64,000 nucleotides of DNA. Source: Roseiarcus sp035606915. GTDB taxonomy: Bacteria; Pseudomonadota; Alphaproteobacteria; Rhizobiales; Beijerinckiaceae. Numbering within the stretch: the stretch's first letter is position 1; each line of letters opens with the position of its first letter. This document shows, piece after piece, positions 8,651-15,425 of the stretch. The stretch lies in contig DATNDU010000184.1 of NCBI GenBank assembly GCA_035606915.1, positions 1 to 64,000 on the forward strand. Direction: 5' to 3'. The notes beneath the pieces were generated by a model that ran no database searches, had not been told where the DNA came from, and saw only the letters and a program-made list of their open reading frames with translations. A program made the position numbers and the translations under genes.

Positions 8651-9649
8651 CCCCGCTCCTTGATCTCGGTAATTGGCGTTGCGGCCGGCGTTGCTGGCGG
8701 CGGCGAGGTTCGGGCGGCGCCTTTCGCACTTCTGACGCCGGTCGCGAACGGCGGCGACTGATTCGGCCCTCGCCCGGGGACGATATGGCGTCCGCGCGAA
8801 ATTCCCTTATCCCCCATAGGAATATCGGGTGATCGCCTCAGCGCCGCTTGCCCGCAAACCGTAGGACGGCCCCGCGGACGGGCTGCGAGATTACGGAGGC
8901 AATCTGAGATTGCCTTCCGATTGCCGGCGCGTGTGGGAGACGCCCTGCCGCGCGCGAGGAAAGAGCGCGCCATCCGGCCCGCCTGGGCGCTGAAGCGCCT
9001 GCTCGATCGTCAGTTTATGGACGATGCGTATCCCCCCTCTGCTATTGTGTTTTTGGGAAACGCAAACATTTGCAACAACGCTGTCAGATCATCTCCTGAT
9101 TCGGTAAATCATCATTGTCGGGCCAATCTACGGAAATGGTCCTTGTAGCGCAATAACGAAGTTTATGAGCGGAATTCCATCCCAGTTCCGGCACACATTT
9201 CTGCGGCGATGCGAAAGGATTTGCACTGCGTTTCTAGCGCCCGTAGCGCGCTCATCTGGCGCTGGTGGTTCAAATCTGACGCTCGGCGCCCGGTTGCGGG
9301 GTGGGGGATTGCGGACTTCGCGCGCAATCCACTGACCTCGCCCTGAGGCGCGAAGCGACGCGTAGCCGCCGGTTGTTCGAGGCAGCGGTTGATTGCAGAA
9401 AAGGTCGGGTCAACGAGCGTCCTTCGGGGCCCCTTCGGGGCTCCTCAGGATGAGGGGGTGGTGCGGACACGGCCCGCTCGGTTCGAAGGCGGGCGTTGCA
9501 AGCGACCGGCGGCTGGGCATCAGCCGTTAGGTTTGAACCGCCAGAACCTCGCCCGGCGGCGAACGGCGCGGTTTATCGCGCGCCGCTTGCGGCTTGACGC
9601 CACCTGTCGGCGGGCCGACAATCTCGCGCTCCACGCAAGGCGGCTCGCC
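8651..9649. other. About 1 kb without a convincing gene
   Basis: No open frame here has recognisable protein features. The central part (about 8990-9230) is less GC-rich than the flanks and contains a short palindrome GCAAA-ca-TTTGC near 9062. The right part holds a dispersed repeat of rhizobial type. The last 200 bases are GC-rich leader to the nitrilase-like gene. It may carry the promoter of that gene and remnants of older insertions. Confidence 0.5.
9415..9455. repeat. Dispersed palindromic repeat of rhizobial type
   Basis: The sequence reads GAGCGTCCTTCGGGGCCCCT, then TCGGGGCTCCTCAGGATGAG, then G. It contains the hairpin CCTCA-gga-TGAGG. The 'GTCCTTCG...GCTCCTCAGGATGAGG' pattern is a very common intergenic repeat in Hyphomicrobiales genomes. 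Only one clear copy is present in this window. Confidence 0.6.
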
Positions 9650-10468
9650 ATGAAAATATCGCTCATCCAGATGAACTCTATCCCCGACAAGGCGGCCAAC
9701 ATCGCCGCCGCGCGGGCGCTCATCGAACGCGCCATCGCCGAGGAGGCGCCGGACTGGATTCTGCTGCCGGAGCAGTTCGACTGGGCCGGCGGCCTCAAGG
9801 GCGAGAAGGCGCACAACGCCGAGGCGTTGCCCGGCGGACCCGCTTATAGCATGGCGCAGGAACTCGCCGCCAAGCACCGCGTCTTTATTCACGCCGGTTC
9901 GTTGATGGAGCGCATCGAGGGCGACGGGCGCATCCACAACACCACCGTCGTCTTCGACCGCCGGGGCGACGAGATCGCCCGCTATCGCAAGATCCACCTG
10001 TTCGACGTCACCACGCCCGACGGCAAGGCCTATCGCGAGAGCGCCACCGTCAAGGCGGGCGAGGCCGTCGTCACCTACGATTGCGAGGGCGTCAGGATCG
10101 GCTGCACGATCTATTACGATCTGCGCTTTCCGGCGCTGTTTCAGGCGCTGGTCGACAAGGGCGCGCAGGTGATCGCGCTGCCGGCCGCCTTCACCCAACA
10201 GACCGGCAAGGACCATTGGCGGACGTTGCTCAGCGCCCGCGCCATCGAGACGCAGACCTATATCGCCGCCGCCGCGCAAACCGGATCGTTCAGCGCCAAT
10301 AACGAGGTCAGGCAGACCTATGGCCATTCGCTGGTCGCCGACCCTTGGGGACTGGTGGTCGCCCAGGCGTCGGACGGCGTTGGCATCGTCTCGACCCGGC
10401 TCGACATCGGGCAGGTCGAGCGGGTGCGCGGGTTGATGCCGGTCGCCGAGCACAAGCGGGCGTTCTAG
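9650..10468 (+). CDS. Nitrilase-superfamily protein with catalytic Cys replaced by Tyr
   Basis: Carbon-nitrogen hydrolase fold protein of 272 residues, starting MKISLIQMNSIPDKAANIAA. The glutamate of the catalytic triad is present ('LLPEQFDW', E41) and so is the lysine ('RYRKIHLFD', K114). The nucleophile position, normally Cys in 'xCYDLRFP', reads 'IYYDLRFP': codon 155 at 10112-10114 is TAT (Tyr) instead of TGT/TGC. A cysteine exists three residues earlier (C152), off the usual position. The remaining signature 'GAQVIALPAAFT' and 'WRTLLSARAIETQTYI' are normal and the frame is intact. As written the protein should not be a conventional amidase/nitrilase; it could be a binding or regulatory pseudoenzyme, or the base could be an error. 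It lies 149 bases upstream of the corrinoid module. Confidence 0.85.
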   Translation: MKISLIQMNSIPDKAANIAAARALIERAIAEEAPDWILLPEQFDWAGGLKGEKAHNAEALPGGPAYSMAQELAAKHRVFIHAGSLMERIEGDGRIHNTTVVFDRRGDEIARYRKIHLFDVTTPDGKAYRESATVKAGEAVVTYDCEGVRIGCTIYYDLRFPALFQALVDKGAQVIALPAAFTQQTGKDHWRTLLSARAIETQTYIAAAAQTGSFSANNEVRQTYGHSLVADPWGLVVAQASDGVGIVSTRLDIGQVERVRGLMPVAEHKRAF

Positions 10469-10617
10469 GGTCCGCCGTCGCCGCGCGCGCCGGCTCGTCG
10501 TTTGGCGCGAAGCCCGCCGACAACGCAAAAATCGTCGCGGCCTCGCGATAATTGCGCTTTGTGTTTAGCGGTTTCCGCTGAATAGTGGCGCTCTGCCCGC
10601 TTGCCCAGAGATGCCCG

Positions 10618-11316
10618 ATGGCCGACGACGAACTCGACCTGTCCACGCTGCCCGACGAAGACCTCGTCGCGCAAATGCATGACGACCTCTACGATGGCCT
10701 CAAGGAGGAGATCGAGGAGGGCGTGAAAATCCTGCTCGGCCGCGGCTGGGCGCCCTACAAGGTGCTGACCGAGGCCCTCGTCGAGGGCATGCGCATCGTC
10801 GGCGTCGATTTCCGCGACGGCATCCTGTTCGTGCCGGAAGTGCTGATGTCGGCCAACGCCATGAAGGCCGGCATGTTCATCCTGCGCCCGCTGCTCGCCG
10901 CCACCGGCGCGCCGAAGATGGGCAAGATGGTCATCGGCACCGTCAAGGGCGACATCCACGACATCGGCAAGAACCTCGTCTGCATGATGATGGAAGGCGC
11001 CGGCTTCGAGGTCATCGACCTCGGCATCAACAACAGCGTCGACAAATATCTCGACGCCATCGAGAAACACCAGCCGGAAATCCTCGGCATGTCGGCGCTG
11101 CTGACGACCACCATGCCCTACATGAAGGTCGTCATCGACACGCTGAAGGAGAAGGGCCTGCGGCACGATTACATCGTGCTGGTTGGCGGCGCGCCGCTCA
11201 ACGAGGCCTTCGCCGACGCCATCGGCGCCGACGCCTATTGCCGCGACGCCGCCGTAGCGGTGGAGACGGCCAAGTCGCTGCTTGCGCGCCGCCAAGGCTC
11301 CGTGCACGCGAGCTGA
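10618..11316 (+). CDS. Corrinoid (B12-binding) methyl-carrier protein
   Basis: Corrinoid protein of 232 residues that carries a methyl group on cobalamin between a substrate methyltransferase and a folate methyltransferase. An N-terminal helical cap (B12-binding 2 type, about residues 15-98, including 'GVDFRDGILFVPEVLMSANAM') precedes the Rossmann-like B12 domain. That domain carries the ligand motif D-x-H-x-x-G in 'GDIHDIGKNLV' (His114 as lower cobalt ligand), then 'GMSALLTTTMPYM' and 'LVGGAPLNEAFADAIGAD'. These match MtbC/MttC/MtgC-like proteins. I chose the start giving MADDELDLSTLPDEDLVAQM. It heads a tightly spaced rightward operon of one-carbon genes. Confidence 0.93.
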   Translation: MADDELDLSTLPDEDLVAQMHDDLYDGLKEEIEEGVKILLGRGWAPYKVLTEALVEGMRIVGVDFRDGILFVPEVLMSANAMKAGMFILRPLLAATGAPKMGKMVIGTVKGDIHDIGKNLVCMMMEGAGFEVIDLGINNSVDKYLDAIEKHQPEILGMSALLTTTMPYMKVVIDTLKEKGLRHDYIVLVGGAPLNEAFADAIGADAYCRDAAVAVETAKSLLARRQGSVHAS

Positions 11317-11334
11317 ACCTATCGGAGGCTCCCC

Positions 11335-11964
11335 TTGTCCGACGAGACGGAGGACGAGCGCTTTTATTCCGGGCGCGGCGGCCTGAAGCGCGTGCTGGTG
11401 ATCGCCTGCGGGGCGCTGGCGCGGGAAATCCTGTCGCTGCGCGGCGGCCCGCTCGGCGCCTTCGACGTCACCTGCCTGCCGGCCAAACTGCACAACCGCC
11501 CGATGCTCATCCCCGCGGCGGTGCGCGCGAAAATCCGCGCCAAGCGGGCCGAATACGATGAGATTCTCTGCCTCTACGGCGATTGCGGCACCGGCGGCGA
11601 GCTCGACCGCGTGCTGGAGGAGGAAGGCGTGCGCCGCATCGGCGGCCCGCATTGCTATTCGTTCTACGCCGGCGAGGCGGCTTTCGACGCGATGATGGAG
11701 GAGGAACTCGGCACCTTCTTCCTCACCGATTTCCTCGCCCGCAATTTCAATACGCTGGTGATCGAGGGCCTCGGCCTCGATCGTTTCCCGCAATTGCGCG
11801 ACGACCTGTTTGGCCATTACCACAAGCTGGTCTATCTCGCGCAGACCGAGGACGCCGAGGCGAGCGCCAAGGCGGAGGCGGCGGCGGCGCGGCTCGGCCT
11901 CGCCTATGAGCGCCGCTTCACCGGGCTCGGCGGGCTGGTGGATTTCCTCAACGAGCGGGCCTGA
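11335..11964 (+). CDS. DUF1638 domain-containing protein
   Basis: Uncharacterised protein of 209 residues that recurs beside corrinoid methyltransferase genes in bacteria. The TTG start at 11335 is supported by the CGGAGG ribosome-binding site 6 bases upstream. Several cysteines sit in short conserved-looking patches: 'IACGAL' (C25), 'VTCLP' (C47), 'ILCLYGDCGTGG' (C79, C84) and 'GGPHCYSFYAGE' (C107). These could bind a metal or cofactor. The C-terminus 'FTGLGGLVDFLNERA' is helical. It starts 18 bases after the corrinoid gene, which points to a role in the same methyl-transfer process; activation, assembly or recognition of the corrinoid protein are all possible. No catalytic function is established from the sequence. 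Confidence 0.88.
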   Translation: MSDETEDERFYSGRGGLKRVLVIACGALAREILSLRGGPLGAFDVTCLPAKLHNRPMLIPAAVRAKIRAKRAEYDEILCLYGDCGTGGELDRVLEEEGVRRIGGPHCYSFYAGEAAFDAMMEEELGTFFLTDFLARNFNTLVIEGLGLDRFPQLRDDLFGHYHKLVYLAQTEDAEASAKAEAAAARLGLAYERRFTGLGGLVDFLNERA

Positions 11965-11967
11965 CGC

Positions 11968-12264
11968 ATGGCGAGCCTGACCATCCTCTATTGGCGCGAC
12001 ATCCCTTCGCAGGTCATCGTCAAGAGCGGGCGCAAATCGGCAAAGCGCGAGTTGTCGGAGCGCTTCATCAAAGCCATCGACGCCGCCGCCATGCGCGCCG
12101 GCGCCGCAGAGACCGACGCCTATCTCGCCGACTGGCGGCGCGCCGATCCCGTGCCGTGCGGCGACGATCTTGAAGCCGAGGCGCAGGCGGCGGCGGAGCG
12201 GCTGGAAGCCGAATTCGACAAGGTCAAGCTGGCGGCGCTGGTCGCCAACGAGGGGCGCGCTTGA
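11968..12264 (+). CDS. PF13769-type 'virulence factor' family small protein
   Basis: Small acidic protein of 98 residues starting MASLTILYWRDIPSQVIVKS. The segment 'ILYWRDIPSQVIVKSGRKSAKRELSERFIKAIDAAAM' fits the family labelled virulence factor (PF13769), a misleading historical name for proteins often found with corrinoid/folate one-carbon genes. The C-terminal part is a charged helix ('AEAQAAAERLEAEFDKVKLAALV'). It lies 3 bases after DUF1638 and its stop overlaps the next start (TTGA). The tight coupling suggests it forms part of the same complex. Function unknown. Confidence 0.8.
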   Translation: MASLTILYWRDIPSQVIVKSGRKSAKRELSERFIKAIDAAAMRAGAAETDAYLADWRRADPVPCGDDLEAEAQAAAERLEAEFDKVKLAALVANEGRA

Positions 12265-12761
12265 CCCCGTCGGCCTTCGAACCGCGCGGCAAATGGCCGC
12301 CGCCGCAGCGCTGGCCGTGGCTGCGGCTGTGGAGCATCCGTCACGCGCGGGGGCTGGAGCGGCTCTACGACGGCTTCGAGCGGGCGCTGATCGCCGTGCG
12401 TCCGCTGTTGCAGCGCATCGGCTTTGCGCGGCTGGAGCGGCCGGTCGCGGCGCTGGAGAGCGCGATGAAGGGGGCGCTGTTCGATTGCCGCATGTGCGGG
12501 CAATGCGTGCTGTCGTCGACCGGCATGTCGTGCCCGATGAACTGCCCGAAGAACCTGCGCAACGGCCCCTGCGGCGGCGTGCGCGGCGACGGCAATTGCG
12601 AGGTCTACCCGGCCATGCCCTGCGTCTGGGTCAAGGCCTATGAGGGCAGCCGGCGCATGGCGGGCGGCGACAAGATCGGCAACGTGCAGCCGCCGATCGA
12701 CCACCGGCTCAAAGGCACGTCGACGTGGCTTCAAGTCGCGCGCCGAGCGGCCGCGCCGTGA
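12261..12761 (+). CDS. MTHFR C-terminal-domain (cysteine-rich) protein
   Basis: Protein of 166 residues, starting with a TTG that overlaps the upstream stop. After an N-terminal helical, tryptophan-rich part ('KWPPPQRWPWLRLWSIRH') comes a cysteine cluster: 'FDCRMCGQC' (C76, C79, C82), 'SCPMNCPKNL' (C91, C95), 'NGPCGG' (C104), 'GNCE' (C113) and 'MPCVW' (C121). This is the methylenetetrahydrofolate reductase C-terminal domain (PF12225), in anaerobes a partner (MetV-like) subunit of MTHFR that likely binds metal or iron-sulfur clusters. It directly precedes the MTHFR gene with a 4-base overlap (GTGA), consistent with a two-subunit reductase. Confidence 0.87.
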   Translation: MTPSAFEPRGKWPPPQRWPWLRLWSIRHARGLERLYDGFERALIAVRPLLQRIGFARLERPVAALESAMKGALFDCRMCGQCVLSSTGMSCPMNCPKNLRNGPCGGVRGDGNCEVYPAMPCVWVKAYEGSRRMAGGDKIGNVQPPIDHRLKGTSTWLQVARRAAAP

Positions 12762-13792
12762 TCTACGATCCGCATCCCCACGACATCGGCCACGATCCCG
12801 GCGCGCCGTTGGTCGATCTGCCCGGCCATTCCTCGCGCGGGCGGCTGGAGCGTGTTCTCAGGCGCGGCGAGTTCGCCGTCACCGCGGAGTTGAACCCGCC
12901 CGACAGCGCCAACGCCGAGGACGTCTACGAGCGGGCGAAAATCTTCGAGGGCTGGGTCGACGGCATCAACGCCACCGACGGCTCCGGCGCGCATTGCCAC
13001 ATGTCGAGCGTCGCCATCTGCGCGCTGTTGACGCGCGTCGGCTATTCGCCGGTGTTGCAGATTTCCTGCCGCGACTACAACCGCATCGCCATCCAGGGCA
13101 ACGTCTTGGGCGCGGCGGCGCTGGAGGTCGGCAACATTCTTTGTCTCACCGGCGACGGCGTGCAATGCGGCGATCACCCGGAAGCCAAGCCGGTGTTCGA
13201 TCTCGACTCGACCTCGCTGCTTAGCGTCATCAAGCGCATGCGCGACGAGGGCAGGTTTCTCTCCGGCCGCAAGATCACCACGCCGCCGCGCGTGTTCCTC
13301 GGCGCGGCGGAGAACCCGTTCGCCCCGCCCTATGCGTTCCGGCCGCTCCGGCTGGCCAAGAAGGTTGCGGCGGGGGCGCAGTTCTGCCAGACGCAATATT
13401 GCTTCGACCTGCCGCGCTTGCAGGCGTTCATGGGCGTGGCGCGGGATTTGGGGCTCACCGAGACGTGTTTCATCCTGGTCGGCGTCGGGCCGCTGGCCTC
13501 GGCCAAGACGGCGCGCTGGATGCGCGCCAATGTCGCGGGCGTGCATATCCCGGATGAAGTGGTCACGCGGCTCGAAGGGGCCAAGAACCAGAAAGCCGAG
13601 GGCAAGCGGATCTGCGTCGAGATGATCCAGCAATTGCGCGAGGTGAAGGGCGTCGCCGGCGTGCATGTGATGGCCTACCGGCAGGAGGAATATGTCTCCG
13701 AGATCGTGCACGAGTCCGGCGCGCTCGCCGGCCGCTCGCCGTGGCGGCGCGATTTCGTCGCCAAGATGCAGCCGGTGGAGAGCCTGGCGTGA
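12758..13792 (+). CDS. metF: Methylenetetrahydrofolate reductase
   Basis: Flavoprotein TIM-barrel enzyme that interconverts 5,10-methylene-THF and 5-methyl-THF. I placed the start at the GTG (12758) that overlaps the upstream stop, giving MIYDPHPHDIGHDPGAP. An upstream GTG (12725) in the same frame is the alternative. Family motifs are 'FAVTAELNPPDSAN' (active-site Glu region), 'LQISCRDYNRIAIQGNVLGAAALEVGN', 'LCLTGDGVQCGDHPEAKPVFDLDS' and 'GAQFCQTQYCFDL'. The sequence resembles the short MTHFRs of corrinoid-linked clusters more than the E. coli MetF. Here it probably oxidises methyl-THF from demethylation into the folate pool, using the cysteine-rich neighbour for electron transfer. Confidence 0.92.
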   Translation: MIYDPHPHDIGHDPGAPLVDLPGHSSRGRLERVLRRGEFAVTAELNPPDSANAEDVYERAKIFEGWVDGINATDGSGAHCHMSSVAICALLTRVGYSPVLQISCRDYNRIAIQGNVLGAAALEVGNILCLTGDGVQCGDHPEAKPVFDLDSTSLLSVIKRMRDEGRFLSGRKITTPPRVFLGAAENPFAPPYAFRPLRLAKKVAAGAQFCQTQYCFDLPRLQAFMGVARDLGLTETCFILVGVGPLASAKTARWMRANVAGVHIPDEVVTRLEGAKNQKAEGKRICVEMIQQLREVKGVAGVHVMAYRQEEYVSEIVHESGALAGRSPWRRDFVAKMQPVESLA

Positions 13793-13802
13793 GGAAGGCT
13801 AC

Positions 13803-14195
13803 TTACGCTCTCACCGGCCGGATCAGCAGCACGGGGATGGCGGTGGCGCCGGCCCAGGCGGTGTCGGCCGTGACGGCGGTCAGGCCGCGCTCCTGCGCCA
13901 GCGCCAGGCAGGCGCGGTCGCCGAGCGACAGGCCGCGCGATTTCGTCGCCCGCCGCAGGTCTCCGGCGAGGCGGGCTTGCGAGTCCGTGAAGGGAACGAT
14001 TTCGACGTTCGCCTCAGCGAGCGCCTGCTCCAGCGGGGCCATCGATGTATTGAGATCGATAAGTTTTGGGACAATTTCAGCTATGTTCACCGCAGAGATT
14101 ATGGCTTGCGGGAGCGTGGAGACGACTATATCCGATCCCGGCTCATTGTTGATCAATGCGAGGATGGCGGAACTGTCCAACGCGAAACTACTCAC
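13803..14195 (-). CDS. vapC: PIN-domain ribonuclease toxin (VapC family)
   Basis: 130-residue PIN-domain protein. The acidic active-site residues are recognisable: Asp in 'FALDSSAILALINNEPG' near residue 7, Glu in 'NIAEIVPKL' near 39, Asp in 'SLGDRACLALA' near 93 and Asp in 'VTADTAW' near 110. VapC toxins cleave RNA, often tRNA, when released from antitoxin. Its start overlaps the end of the upstream antitoxin gene by 8 bases, the normal antitoxin-first arrangement. It lies antiparallel inside the one-carbon operon, between metF and the folate methyltransferase, ending 10 bases from the metF stop. Confidence 0.88.
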   Translation of the reverse strand: MSSFALDSSAILALINNEPGSDIVVSTLPQAIISAVNIAEIVPKLIDLNTSMAPLEQALAEANVEIVPFTDSQARLAGDLRRATKSRGLSLGDRACLALAQERGLTAVTADTAWAGATAIPVLLIRPVRA

Positions 14196-14460
14196 GCGCC
14201 GCTTCCGCGCGGCGTTCCGCGATCAACTCGTCGACGAGAGAAACGCCTTCGGGGATAAACTGCCGGTAATAGGCCTGCGCGCCCTTGACGGCCGCGTTGA
14301 GCGTGTCGACCACGACTTCGCCGTCGATGACGCTGGCGCTTACGCGTTCCTCCGCCTTGACGCCCAACTCGGCGAGCGCCCGCGCGGGAATGACCACCCG
14401 CCCGTCGTCGGTGACATTGAGAACGATCGAAACGGCGCGCGGCGGCGGCGAATGTTCCAT
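14188..14460 (-). CDS. vapB: AbrB/SpoVT-type antitoxin (VapB)
   Basis: 90-residue protein with an N-terminal AbrB-like swapped-hairpin DNA-binding domain ('VLNVTDDGRVVIPARALAELGVK', about residues 13-35), then a C-terminal helical toxin-binding tail ('VSLVDELIAERRAEAARE'). The 'GRVVIPA' signature identifies this class. It overlaps the toxin gene by 8 bases and would autoregulate the pair. The 65-base gap to the divergent folate methyltransferase gene must carry both promoters, so the antitoxin could affect downstream one-carbon expression. Confidence 0.88.
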   Translation of the reverse strand: MEHSPPPRAVSIVLNVTDDGRVVIPARALAELGVKAEERVSASVIDGEVVVDTLNAAVKGAQAYYRQFIPEGVSLVDELIAERRAEAARE

Positions 14461-14525
14461 GACGGCGCATCATAACGCCGGGACGCAACGCAGGCAAACG
14501 CCCCCACATCAGGAAGTCGCTCCCT

Positions 14526-15425
14526 ATGACCGAAACCCGCGTCTCGTCCGACAAACAAGAGGTCGTTCTCGGCTTCGACCGGCCGTTCGTCATCATCGGC
14601 GAACGCATCAACCCGACGGGGCGCAAGATCCTCGCCGCGGCGATGGCGGCGGGCGATTATTCCGGCGTCGTCGCCGACGCCCTCGCCCAGGTGCAGGCGG
14701 GGGCGCGGATGCTCGACGTCAACGCCGGCATCCCGCTCGCGGACGAGCCGAAAATCCTCGCCGAATGCATCAAGCTGGTGCAGGAGACGGTCGATGTCCC
14801 GCTCTGCATCGATAGCTCCATCGTCGCGGCGCTGGAGGCGGGGCTTGCCGTCTACAAGGGCAAGCCGCTGCTCAATTCCGTCACCGGCGAGGACGAGCGG
14901 ATGGAGGTCGTGCTGCCGCTGGTCAAGAAATACAACGCCGCCGTCATCGCCATCTCCAACGACGCGACCGGCATCTCCGAGGACCCCGACGAGCGTTACG
15001 CGGTAGCCAAGAAGATCGTCGAGCGCGCCGCCGACTACGGCATCCCGCGCGGCGATATCGTGGTTGATCCGCTGGTCATGCCGGTCGGCGCGATCAACGA
15101 CGCCGGCGCGAAACTCATGCGCCTGATCCGCCGCCTGCGCGAGGAGTTGAAGGTCAACACGAGCTGCGGCGCCTCCAACTTCTCCTTCGGCCTGCCCAAC
15201 CGGCGCGGCCTCAACGCTGGCTTCCTGCCGATGATGATCGGCGCGGGCCTCACCTCGGCGATCATGAACCCGCTGCATCCCGAGGATCGGCAGGCGATCC
15301 TCGGCGCCGACGTGGTGATGGGTCACGATCCCAATTGCACAGCCTGGATCAAGGCCTATCGCGAGCCACCGGCCGAGGGCGAGGGCGGCGGACGCCGCGA
15401 CGGCCGCCGGCGCGCGCGAGGTTGA
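14526..15425 (+). CDS. Methyltetrahydrofolate:corrinoid methyltransferase
   Basis: Pterin-binding (dihydropteroate-synthase-like) TIM-barrel enzyme of 299 residues that moves a methyl group between a corrinoid protein and tetrahydrofolate. Conserved elements are 'IIGERINPTGRKIL' near residue 24, 'QAGARMLDVNAGIPLADE', 'VPLCIDSS', 'NSVTGEDERM', 'VDPLVMPVGAINDAG' and 'CGASNFSFGLPNRRGLNAGF'. This is the AcsE/MtvA/MtgA-like group. It is separated from metF by the antiparallel toxin-antitoxin pair, but its stop overlaps the start of the reductive activator by 4 bases (TTGA). With the corrinoid protein it would supply methyl-THF to the metF product. Confidence 0.92.
   Translation: MTETRVSSDKQEVVLGFDRPFVIIGERINPTGRKILAAAMAAGDYSGVVADALAQVQAGARMLDVNAGIPLADEPKILAECIKLVQETVDVPLCIDSSIVAALEAGLAVYKGKPLLNSVTGEDERMEVVLPLVKKYNAAVIAISNDATGISEDPDERYAVAKKIVERAADYGIPRGDIVVDPLVMPVGAINDAGAKLMRLIRRLREELKVNTSCGASNFSFGLPNRRGLNAGFLPMMIGAGLTSAIMNPLHPEDRQAILGADVVMGHDPNCTAWIKAYREPPAEGEGGGRRDGRRRARG

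Noticed and set aside
8921..9148. 75-codon rightward frame in the 1-kb spacer
   Set aside because: No ribosome-binding site, no hydrophobic or domain pattern, and a composition change midway through the frame.
9270..9300. tRNA-like GGTTCAAATC sequence
   Set aside because: The flanks do not form the T-stem (GGTGG versus CTGAC) and no acceptor or anticodon stem can be built.
10469..10617. Cobalamin riboswitch upstream of the corrinoid gene
   Set aside because: No B12-box-like sequence (GCCACTG motif) is present and the spacer is too short for the full aptamer.
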